Below are positions 1-10,100 of a DNA stretch of 34,585 nt, one piece after another. A model generated the notes under the pieces. That model searched no databases, was not told the DNA's origin, and worked only from the letters and a program-made list of their open reading frames with translations. The stretch spans positions 1 to 34,585 of the forward strand of contig JAPEVF010000489.1 of NCBI GenBank assembly GCA_029747585.1, read 5' to 3'. Both the position numbers and the translations under genes were made by a program. Position 1 is the first letter of the stretch, and every line of letters starts with the position of its first letter. This stretch comes from Pleurotus djamor (Eukaryota > Basidiomycota > Agaricomycetes > Agaricales > Pleurotaceae).

Positions 1-1186
1 TTATCTCGAATTGACTCATTCTCTCCCTTCATCTTTCAAGTCTCATCATTGAGTAGCTTGCAATGTTCCCCTACTTCGAAGACACCCTCTAAAGATCTTG
101 GAACGATTGTCTTACGAATCCGACGCGTCAAAGTTAAAGACTCACAACACCCCGCAAATCCACTCCAACCCATTCCCCCTCAGGCTTTGGGCAAGCGGAA
201 AGCGGGGGACATCTATGTTGGGTACGCTATCTTCCGTTGCTCGTCCTTCAAGCTAAAATGAGCATATTTGTCTCAGATACGGCGAAGATGTCCCTGCAAC
301 CTCACAAAGACCCAAGACCTGGTCGGTGGAGTCATATGATCCAGAAGATGGCGACAGAGCCGTCACATATGTTTCCTTCGTCTTTCGATATCGCTCTACG
401 GAATTCCTCCAGTCACAAGGTATCATGCCGCCACCCAAGAAAGTCATAAGCTCTGTCACTATCCCGTCGGCACCTACGAGGCGAATAGCCAGTGCTCCCG
501 CGATCCCCACTCTACGAGGCAGTGGACTCCCTTCCACTTCTTTGCTATTCTCAACAGACTCCCCTACAGACTCCCGTCCGCAATCTCCTGACACGCCCAG
601 TGTTTCGACTCAAACTGGTGCTTCAGAGAGGACGACTAGAAATGAATCCCGCGGAGATGGTCCTCCAATTGCTAAGAGAAAGAGGAAACCGAATCAAAGT
701 GATTTCCTCAGTAATGTGCGTTCCTATCCCTTTCGCTTCTTCGTGTTCGTAATCTCATGTCCAATCTAGGGTCCATATCGTCTACGTCGTCCTTCGGACA
801 TGAGACGCGCAGTATCCTGGCGCGCTCCCAACTCCGTCCAACCTCTATCCAAGCATTCCTCCAAGCTCGCAAGTAACTCAACAATATCACAACGCCATAC
901 TCACGAAGAACCGGTCACGTTCAACAACCCATTCGCCAGCTCTGCTTACCCCTCACCAATCTCGCGCAATAACAGTCTCCTTATGCCCTTGGGTTCATCC
1001 GACACCGAGGAGTCGAGTCCCGAATTTAACAGCCCCACTTTCTTTGAGGGAGGGAGCCAAGACACCGTTGATAGTGTTCCAGAGTATGACTATGGGAGCT
1101 CTAGCTCGGCGATCCGTGCATACTACACCTCCTTGGCGGATGGTAGCTTCGGGTTTCAGTCACCCTCTCCCCCAAAGCACGATTGA
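1..1186 (+). CDS. DUF7918-domain protein, C-terminal part (5' end outside window)
   Basis: Three exons are visible: <1..221, 277..715 and 770..1186. Introns at 222..276 and 716..769 are GT-AG and keep the frame. The frame is open from base 1, so the gene begins upstream; there is no ATG at the left end. The N-terminal visible part carries the strand pattern SPFIFQVSS then LGTIVLRIRRVKV, and later VTYVSFVFRYRSTEFLQ and SQGIMPPP. These match the closing half of the fungal DUF7918 domain (the FRYRS-x-LQ-x-GIMP signature). The rest (about 250 residues) is Ser/Pro-rich and probably disordered, with a basic stretch KRKRKPNQ that could be a nuclear localisation signal. DUF7918 has no known biochemical function, and many basidiomycete members combine it with disordered tails. 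It converges on the pectate-lyase gene, with 485 nt between the stop codons. The domain call is from recall of the family pattern. Confidence 0.8.
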
Positions 1187-1671
1187 AGGACTCCTCGACT
1201 TCATCCCATCGTCGTGACGAAACACCGTCTGGGCCTTTCCCTCCCCGCTTTCCTATCAAAATGTTTTCTATGAACTCAGCTGGACATCCACGTCTCCTCG
1301 CTTTCCTACGCTTTCCATTTGTCGATCTCACTGCTATCCATATCGCTTTGTCCCCCGCTTCATCAAGTTGCTCTTCCCTGTTCCTCCCTGTTTATGCCTT
1401 CACAGCTTTTTATGTCTAAATTGCTTTGCTGTATTCTGTCGCTTTGGCGGATTGTTCATAAAGAAAATTGATATTACGTCTCACATGAATATGTCGTACC
1501 TTACTGATTCCTGTTTAACGGGTGCCTCCACCGCCCTTGTACTTTGGTAGCGTAGATTGTAACCCTTGTGTAGCCGGTCGATTGTCACAGCTTTGGTAGA
1601 TAGCTACGGTAGATGCTGGTCTTTGAGAAATATACATATGTGTGCGCGAACTGATGACTCCTAGAAGATAT
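1187..1671. other. Intergenic region between two convergent genes
   Basis: This 485-nt stretch lies between the stop codons of the DUF7918 gene and the pectate-lyase gene. It must hold both 3' untranslated regions. It is T-rich in places, for example around 1368-1480, and has no convincing ORF. No RNA gene or repeat was seen. Confidence 0.6.
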
Positions 1672-3572
1672 TTACACCAAAGAGTTGATATAGTTCTCGA
1701 TGTCTATTGCGCCGCCAACTAGATGAGCTTGCGAAATGTCAAGGGAAATCAGCTACTTACTCGCATAACCGTTGGAAGCAATATTCATGGCATCGTTCGC
1801 ATTAGGGTTCAGACCGTGTGCTATTTCGTACGAGTCTGGGATACCGTCTTTGTCTGTATCTACTGGAGCCTTCGGAGCGACACGTCAGTATGGGGTGTTC
1901 ACGCAGTGACCGGATTACATGACTTACCGTGCCACCAGTTATAGGACCAGGCCCATTCATTGGTGCTGCATTCTGGTCACTGATGAGTGCGCCGACTTTC
2001 CCAAGGGAAGCAAGCTCAGTGTTTATGAGGTAAGTGTCCACTCTATCCCTCGATTTACTAGCCCCAGCGGAAGCTCGAACTCGAGCAAGCGCATCGGTTG
2101 GGCTAAGGAGATTGTTGACGGTTGGATAGGGATACTTCTGCGATTGGAAGTCAACAGCTGAGTAGTTCTCGGTGGTTGCAGAGAGGATGAAGCCGTTCAG
2201 AGTACCATCCTAAGGATCAGGAAAAAAGAGTCAGGGGAATGGAGGGAAGTTGGAGTGGGGAAGGAGAGGCACCTGATCAGGATCGTAGTAGTTATTCGAC
2301 ACGTATGTATGGAAGTTCTCATTTCCTCGGGTGAATGGATGAATCGTCGTGGAGGGACCGCTGAGGAAACCTCAGTTTGGATGCTGCGAACGCGAACATA
2401 ATAGTAAGGCTGACCTGATGAAAATGTTGTTGATAATATTCGCCTCGGATGGTCCAGCAGAATCACCAGCAATGTATCCTGTCAGATGTCAGATCCTCCT
2501 TGAAGTTTCAGAAGAGACGGACGTACCTCCACCGCCACCCCAGTTGTAGACCTTGACAACAACATGGTAAATTAGACTCCGTCATTTCAGGAGAAACTCT
2601 ACCTGACTCACCACATTGTTCACGAATTCATTGATGCCTTTAACCTTGGGATTACGTGTCTGGTTGTCAATATAAAGCGTGCGGATAATGCTAACACCGC
2701 CAGTTGTTTGCATAAGTCCGCCGCAAGAATGCGTCTGTAAGCCTTGGGCAATGATCGAGTCGGATATAGTGACATTTGATACGTCTCCGTTGATTGAAAA
2801 GGTTTCGTCGCGGCCCCAAGACACGCTAACGTGGTCGAATATCATGTTCTGGCCGTTGGCGATAGTGATGGCGTCCTTTCCTGAGTCACCTGCAGTGAAT
2901 GATTGGGTAAGCCATGAGGGTATGTGCTTAATTTGGAGGATAGCTGACCGCCGCGACCCATTCTGTAGCGAATATAACGAGTGATGGTGTTCTTAAAGAC
3001 ACGGATGAGTACGGGCAAGTAAAGTAAACATGAAATACGCTCACAGATGCGCCAGAGTAGGATACTCCATTTCCATAAACCGTGATTCCTGACATTGACA
3101 AGAAGGCTTGAGTAGTGATGCAAGATGGGTAGGTACTATGTGGACTGACCTTGACCTGGAGCAGTTTGTCCAGCTATAGTGACGCGACTGCTGATGACCA
3201 CTCGACTCGAGATATTGATGACANCCCCCTACGGCAAACACCACAATCTTTTGGGACAAGTGAAACGACTATCAGCCCATACGCGAGTGAGCGAACAGGA
3301 TAAAAGCGTACGCGATTTGACTGAGAGACAGAGTCACGGAAGCTACCAGATCCTGAATCGTTTAGATTGGTCACCACATAGACGCTTCCACTTCTTCCTC
3401 CAGTTGCCTGAGCACCAAAACCTAAGAGATCGTTGAGGTCAAACATGAATGCATGACGAGTTGAGGGCGGTCAATCATTACCTTCAGCTCCGGGAAAGGC
3501 CAAAAGTGCAGTAGCACATTCGAACGGTAGAAGGAAGAGTAGTAGGGCCGTGAAGGAGAAGAACCAAGTCAT
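1672..3572 (-). CDS. Secreted pectate lyase-like protein, polysaccharide lyase family 1
   Basis: Twelve exons (complement): 3482..3572, 3312..3421, 3150..3247, 3045..3088, 2949..2991, 2612..2889, 2527..2551, 2415..2478, 2273..2360, 1928..2209, 1761..1869, 1672..1703. They give about 420 aa once one surplus base at the N (3224) is ignored. Residues 1-22 (MTWFFSFTALLLFLLPFECA) are a signal peptide, so the enzyme is secreted. The PL1 beta-helix follows: FPGAEGFGAQATGG, VTNLNDSGSGSFRD, ITVYGNGVSYSG, IFDHVSVSWGRDETFSI (145-161), NVTISDSIIAQGL and TRNPKVKG (206-213). The Arg of the last motif is a candidate catalytic base. Near the C-terminus, DTDKDGIPDSYE (378-389) is a calcium-loop-like motif typical of this subgroup. 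Members cleave homogalacturonan by beta-elimination, fitting plant-litter decay or plant association. It diverges from SAM37. The exact PL1 subfamily was not determined. Confidence 0.88.
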
Positions 3573-3923
3573 AATGTCGCCTGACTCTACATGAAGATGC
3601 TGGTCGCTTTATATTGGCAACCACCGCCAAGCAGCCTGAGTGTCACGTCACAGACTCGCCCAAGGACTCGCCATTCATTGATTCAATGTATCGACTTCTG
3701 TCGGCTGCTTCTGGTGGAGTGTGGACAACCGAGTTTGTGCCAATTTAATGCCGACAGAAGTAAATTGGGGAGACGGGCCGCCTGAATTGCATGCATGACC
3801 AGTGGTACGAATCGTTGAGGACCGGGCGGGCCACGAAATGAACTTGGTCGTAACTATGACCGGAGTTTGAAAGGGAAGCACGAGGACCTCCGAGGCAAAC
3901 AACGCTAAACCGGAACCACTGGG
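3573..3923. promoter_or_regulatory. Shared divergent promoter region of the pectate lyase and SAM37 genes
   Basis: This 351-nt spacer separates the two start codons, so both promoters must lie here. It contains a perfect 12-bp inverted repeat, ACTTCTGTCGGC at 3694-3705 and GCCGACAGAAGT at 3750-3761. A second 8-bp inverted repeat, CCAATTTA at 3740-3747 and TAAATTGG at 3761-3768, overlaps its right arm. Such paired arms could be sites for a dimeric regulator, but no known factor was recognised. Confidence 0.5.
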
Positions 3924-5263
3924 ATGGCCTCCAATATTGTCCTGTATACTTGGCCTGGCCACTGGGATCTGCCTTCCTGGGATCCTTCATCCTTGGCCGC
4001 TGTCATCTTCCTCCAGCTCGCCCTTCCCGGAGGATTCACGGTTGCAGAATGCACCAATCCCGACTCTTCGCCTTCAGGTCTGCGTTTCGGACGCGTCTTC
4101 ACTTTAACACTAATTTATGGAAATAGGACAGCTTCCGTATATTGTTCATGACGCGCAAACTGTGTCGACGTTCCCCTCTATCGTCAAATACGTGTCGAAG
4201 GTGAAAGCACCCAAGACAGAAAGGCAAAGACCCCTGGACTTGGACCTCGCGCTGTTACCACTAGAACGCGCTCAGTCTTCTGCCTGGTTGGCACATGTAT
4301 CAGCGCGTATGGGAGATCTCGTGGTGCGTCGCTAAATTCGATACATGATCTGCTTAATGACACCACGAAGGCGTATGTGTTTTATTCACTCGACGATAAT
4401 TGGACCAAAATGACGAAGCCAGCTATGGCGGCCGTCCAACCCATTCCTCAACGGTATTACCTACCTGATCGGGTTCGTGAATCGTACAAGCCGCGACTGG
4501 AAAGTGTTGGGCTATGGGGTCAGGCTGCTGCTGAAAAGACGGAGAAGAAGCCTTTCGAAAAGCCAACAGCCAAGCCCGAACCTAAAGAAGTCAAATCACA
4601 ATACCTGCGTGTGTTCGAGCGTCAGAAGGTGCGTGTTTCAAAGCTCGAATTCGAGGACATACAAATTGAACGCCGCAAAACCAGGTTGAGGAATTGGCCC
4701 TCAGTACCTTCGATGTTTACAACAGGCTCCTCGGTGACAACCTGTACTTCTACCAAAACCAGTATGTCTTCTCCTACTTATAAACTGGTGCCACTTCTGA
4801 CAGTTCGCGAAGATGTACATCATTGGACATTCTGTTGGCTGCCCACATTCTCCCTCTCCTCAAGCCGCCATTCCCCGATCCCTACATCCAAAACATCCTC
4901 CGGGAGAAATATCCCACACTTGTCGATCACAGTGAACGAATATTAGCTCTTACTCTACCGCCAAGTACTCAGCTGACTCGGATGGCGATCCCCACTTCGT
5001 GTGCTTCCCTCTTCCTTTTTCCTCGCGCTACAAATCACGCTCACCGTAACCCAGAGGAAGAAGCTGAAAGGAAGAGGTTCACCAGGATGCGGTGGTCATG
5101 GATTGCTTTAGCTGGTGCTAGCGTTGCGTATTATGTTGTATCATTGTCCATGATGGCTCGTGCACGAGTACTCCGTGAGGGGCCTTCGTATCTCGAGCAA
5201 GATGACGAGGAGGAAGAAGAGGAGGAAGAGGTGGGCGAAGAGGATGGAGAAGAGGAAGAATGA
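3924..5263 (+). CDS. SAM37: Sam37/metaxin-like subunit of the mitochondrial sorting and assembly machinery
   Basis: Five exons, 3924..4077, 4127..4323, 4371..4628, 4685..4761 and 4813..5263, give 378 aa. The start ATG (MASNIVLYTWPGHWDLPSW) begins the first beta strand of the metaxin thioredoxin-like fold. Recognisable parts are FTVAECTNPDSSPSGQLPYI (GST-N/Tom37 region, about 37-57), VFYSLDDNW, QRYYLPDRVRESYKPRLE, and the GST-C-like LLGDNLYFYQN and TSLDILLAAHILPLL. A single membrane helix sits near residues 323-343 (WSWIALAGASVAYYVVSL), as expected for the C-terminal outer-membrane anchor of fungal Sam37. Sam37 works with Sam50 and Sam35 to insert beta-barrel proteins from the cytosolic face. 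The protein ends in a strongly acidic tail after the anchor. TAF7 follows 100 nt downstream on the same strand. Confidence 0.88.
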
Positions 5264-5363
5264 GCTTGATCTTTAGAATTTATATATTAGCCCCTTTACC
5301 GCATAAACCACGTGTGCGTGAAGTGTTTGTGGCCACCAATATCCTTTCCTCTATCCCGCCAAC

Positions 5364-7061
5364 ATGGACGACGACCTCATTATCGTGGATGATGTCGAAG
5401 CTATGGACATTCAAGAGAGCGCTTCTGCAGCTGTGCATGGACCTTCTGCTTCACCTGAAAACTTCTACCGCACAAGCCATCGGCCAATACGACATGCTGC
5501 TGAGCAGGCCATGGCAAGCACATCGCGTCTCCGAAGCACTACACCGCTACACGAAAGCGATACTCGTGCTACTAGATCATCCACGGCGAAGAATAAGCCT
5601 CCTCCGAAGCTGAAGCTCAAACTCAGCGAGAAGGCTGCTGCCCAAGCCCCTGGCATGTCGTTCTTGGGAGCGTATGATCGTGAATTGGATTCTGACGACG
5701 AAGATCTATCGTTCGAGGAGCAGTTCATCTTGAGGATGCCTCCCGGGGAAGATTGCGAACGTTTGAGAAAGATGGTAGCGAGCCGTGAGGTTTCGAATGA
5801 TGTCTATTTCCGGTTCAAAGGTGACTGCCATCCATTCTGTGGCTAAAGAGAGTACGACTCTTACCGGACTGCGGACAGACTCTAGACGTGCTCAGTTTCA
5901 CATTGGAAATACAACATATGCTGCAAAACTCGTTGATCTCCCATGCATAATCGAATCCCAAAAGACACTGGACAACAAACAAATGTTCAAGGTCGCCGAC
6001 ATATGTCAGGTCAATTCCTCCTTGCCGCTCTTTAATGTCATCTAACCGGAATGACTACTGTAGATGCTTGTGGTTGAAAGCACTACTGAAAATGAGGGTA
6101 CAACGTCTTCTGAATCACGGAATTTCAATATTGAAGAATTCATTTGGCCACACGGCATCACGCCTCCTCTCCGCCACGTCCGTAAGCGTCGCTTTCGAAA
6201 GCGAGTCAACAAGCGGGTGGGTTGCATTAATCTATATTGTCTTTTGTCCCTTCCAACTCAATGACAATCATCCAATCAGACCATCGAAACTGTTGAGCAA
6301 GAAGTTGAACGTTTACTTGACAAGGACGCTCTTGCTTCTGAGGTCCAGTATGGTACGTTTCCTTCGAGTCCAGGATATTCGTCCTTGCCTCATGAAACTG
6401 CGCAGAAATTCTGGAAAACGTCAATCCCGACCTTTCTGACTCGGAGTTCATCGAGCGAGCAGAACCCTTGGATGCCCCAACACCCGCCGTCTCGGACGGA
6501 GGCGACCCAGGAACCCCCGGACCTGATGGTGGTGAAATGGATGGTGAAGACGAAGATCATGCGGAGGGTGATATTGATGAAGAACTTGCTGCTGAGTTAG
6601 ATATGGCTCTTGGTGACGACGGTGGTGAGGAAGAAGACGATGATGACGATGAAGACGATAGTGAAGAGGATGATGAAGATGACGAGGACGATGAAGATGC
6701 CCAGGCGAGGAAACTATTGAATGAAGAGATTCGTGACCTGGAGGCTGCGGTGGCCAAGAAGAATCATGAAATTTCAAGTTCTTCCAATCCTCTCATCAAG
6801 GTGAGTCCTACTTCCACATATACATGCACTCTATCTCACGCGTTGTTTTAGAAACGATTCGAGGACGCTCTGAGAAAGTTATCGACCGATTTAGAGATGA
6901 AGCTTGCTCAGCGCGATGAAATGAAGGAAAAGCAACAACGAATGCAAAAGGATGCTGCTTCTTCAGATGGCGAACTCGCTGCTGATACGGGTGGGGGAAT
7001 GGACAACATGGAGGTGGACAACGAAGACGATTTGTTTGGCTCAGACGACCGAATGGCATGA
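5364..7061 (+). CDS. TAF7: Transcription initiation factor TFIID subunit 7 (TAF7/TAFII55)
   Basis: Six exons, 5364..5820, 5879..6009, 6064..6216, 6280..6352, 6406..6800 and 6852..7061, give 472 aa. The TAFII55 N-terminal domain spans about 118-240: FEEQFILRMPPG (118-128), CERLRKMV, DVYFRFKDSRRAQFHIGN, LVDLPCIIESQKTLDNKQMF, KVADICQMLVV and FIWPHGITPPLRHVRKRRFR. That last motif is the family's most conserved block. TAF7 sits in TFIID beside TAF1 and restrains its activity until preinitiation-complete assembly, so the protein is nuclear. A long Asp/Glu run (about 342-369) precedes a charged coiled-coil segment (RKLLNEEIRDLEAAVAKKN). ATG 5364 is the first in frame after SAM37. It converges on USP48 with only 72 nt between stop codons. 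Confidence 0.93.
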
Positions 7062-7133
7062 GTAGTATTATGTAGTAGACTTCATGTATGGTATGCTAGT
7101 AAATGTTCAACTACGAATTCCCAGGCATTATTA

Positions 7134-10100
7134 TCAGAACGGTAAATCGCACATCTCGCACAAGCCAGCATCACCAGTATTGACGAAGGTACATTGGGGA
7201 CAGGCTTTCCCTAAAGGCTGCGCTTGAGTTGGGCTAGTCTCCCTCGAACTCGAGGGTTGGGAGCTTGCAAGCAGCGTTCCTCCAAAGCCACCACCCTCCT
7301 CACGCTGTCTCTTGGTCGGAGGCTCAACTTCAATGTCGGAGTCAACGTCATGCACTTCGTTTTCTTCACGTAAATCCAGTATGTCGTTGGCCAGCAAGCC
7401 GAGAAGCTCGGCGGTTGCAGTGTTTTCATGAAGTTCCTTCCCCTGGTAGAACAACCTTTGGCAGATCGTTGGGATGTTGAGTTGGGACTGGATCTATATG
7501 GCGCATGTCGTTGACAAGAGAGTTTATTGGTGAAATAGGCTCAGACGCACCATGACCTTGATATCTTTCACCGTCGATTGCTTCGTGATATTCAGCCGCC
7601 GTTTCTCTCCTGATTCCTTTACCTGGCGAAGACGCTTCGACTGCCTGGCTCCGGTCTGAAGAGAACCGTAGGTCACAATATCAGGTTTGGCCTTCTCTTC
7701 TTCCGTTCGAAGGATCCGTATCGTGATCTCAGTGGATTCCCACGTAGACTGCCTGAGGAAGGAGGATTCGGTCACTCGTCACTATCAATGGTGGAATGGA
7801 ACTAGGTTCGTTTACCTTTCGCGACAACAAGGCTCGCAAACCCCCATGTCGCAGACATAACGAGGGAATGGTATATCAGGCAGTTTACGCTTTTCAATCG
7901 CGATGAGAGGGCTGGCCGAGTATCTAACAGCCAGGATTCGTTCATCAGAAGTCGTAAGGTTCGAAGAAAAGAAAGAACTCACAGTTCACTAAGAACCTGC
8001 CAGTCAACAAGTTTAACGACAGAAAGCCGCATGTCCATGTCGTTGGGACTGTTTGGGTCAAAATTGAGCATGTGATGCTTGCATAGGTACGGTGTGTTGT
8101 CGACTATATCGGGGCGGGATAGCTCAGTGGGCTTTAATAACCACTGGCGCCACGATCGGATAAATTGGGTCGGGACAATAGCGCACGGAACGTTCTCAAG
8201 CAAAGCCATGTTTCCATTCAAAGCATTGTCATACATGTGCTTGAGCCGAGCCTAATCTCATTGAACGCATGAGAGAGCGCCTAGAGATAGATTAAACGAA
8301 AATTTCACCTTCTCATCCTCAGCTTGCTTGCGCACAGCTAGCTTGTGACCTCGCGATTCATGAACTTCGGCTTCACAAACCGGACAAATCTCACTGCTGC
8401 CGTCGACTGGCTCCCATGATGAAAACAACTGTTTGAGGAAAGAGGTGGCCTGCCAAATGTGATTTGCCAGAATTGAGGCTAAGAAAATCGCCGACGACGA
8501 ACCTTGGCATTGATGCGCATGCGACTGGTCGTGTTCATAGACAAACCACCATGCTCACACGCGACGTGAGACACATACTCCGGCGAACTCGGGGAGGGAT
8601 CGTCTTGATTGGGTACATGCATTTTAGGTTTTGCGAGTCGCCAATCTTCAAGAAATTGAGCTTGGCAAGCCTTGGGAAAGCCATCACCACAAACCTCTGA
8701 GCCAGTGCTTTGATATCCAAGCCGTAGAACAATCATCTTCTTCGTTGAGTAATTTTTCGAGGTGTCGCACTTGTTGTGGGTGTTGAAATTGATACAAACG
8801 CTCTACGGGAAATTCAGCTTATTCGGGGGGCTGAGGAGCTGTACACACACCAGAGAATATCTGATCAACGCAAATGCGACAAACATCGCTAGGATGGAGT
8901 ACATGTTCAAAGGCGCACTTGGTATGCCCCACAATCTTGTGGTAAGCTTGCTGAGGATAGGGTTAAATGAGCTCATCGTATATCAGGATAATATCCTGAC
9001 CTGCGTGATTCTCTTCATTGACTGGGCTCGAGAGGGATCAAGACGCTTGTGCTCGCAAAGGATATCATCCACCGCAATCGTGCATAGTTCAGGTTTAGGG
9101 TCAGAAGTTTTCTCGGCTTGGCTGGAGCGTATATCAACAGAGTGCTTTGATATCCACTCCTTGAGAGCATCCGCACTTGCAACGACAGCAGGCTATCAAC
9201 AGTTGTGAGTCGACTAACAGAGATAACTACTGATGTCACATACCTCCGAGACAGAAGTTAGCTGCCAGGTCTTCAAAATGTCCAACACTCCGTCTCGCAA
9301 AGTTTTGAACGCGATCTTGGCGTCCTTCTTTCTAATTTGTCTTTCAATGAGAACTTGGTTGAGAAAGCTCGAAACGTAGCCATACTTTAGTCGAAACGTT
9401 TCACACTCTTCATCATGAGCTGCGTTGAGACGGCGAACATCCTCCATGGCGCGCTCAGGGGGGACAGGAACATCGCGCTCTTGCTCTCGGTCGGCACTGA
9501 CATATATCAACATGTACGCATCCTTCGACGATATGTCGCTATGGTAGGTTGGATCACGTTGTGTGTTCAAGATGGGTAAGACCTACCTCGGTGGCTTGGT
9601 GGTCTTGGGTGGACTGACAAGCATTATCCTGCATGACGAATTATGGACTGAATTTATTGCCAAGATGGAAGGACAAGAAACGCACTCGTCGTCGCTATCT
9701 TCGACCAGACGTCGTTTCTTATTGGCCCTAACATTACCCATCTTTTGTTGAGTCAAATGGACTGTTGACAGATCGATGAAAAACAGACCTATTTTCGCTG
9801 CTTTCGTCGTCATCCTTCTTTTTAGGTCGCTTATCTCCCAGTTCGGTGATTTTGGTGACTGCTTCGTCGTTGCATCGAAACCATGCATCACATCTAGATA
9901 AGAAGGTTTAGAGAGAATAAAACCATCGCAGAGTCATCCATACACCGGATCATAGACTTGGGCTTCGTAGTGACCATGGTATGCACTAGGGCCTAATATC
10001 GTCAGGACGGCTTTTATGTGATTAGTACTCGTTGAGTTACCTTTGTGTACGAGGATGCCGCGGAGGTGGTAAACCTTGCTACTTGGTCGGGATTGTGTTG

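Noticed and set aside
253..594. 113-codon minus-strand ORF over the DUF7918 gene
   Set aside because: It is the complement of exon 2, whose frame carries the family motif FRYRSTEFLQ.
6557..6777. Minus-strand ORFs with Ser and His runs
   Set aside because: They are the complement of the Asp/Glu-coding tract of TAF7, whose frame is supported by strong domain conservation and splicing.
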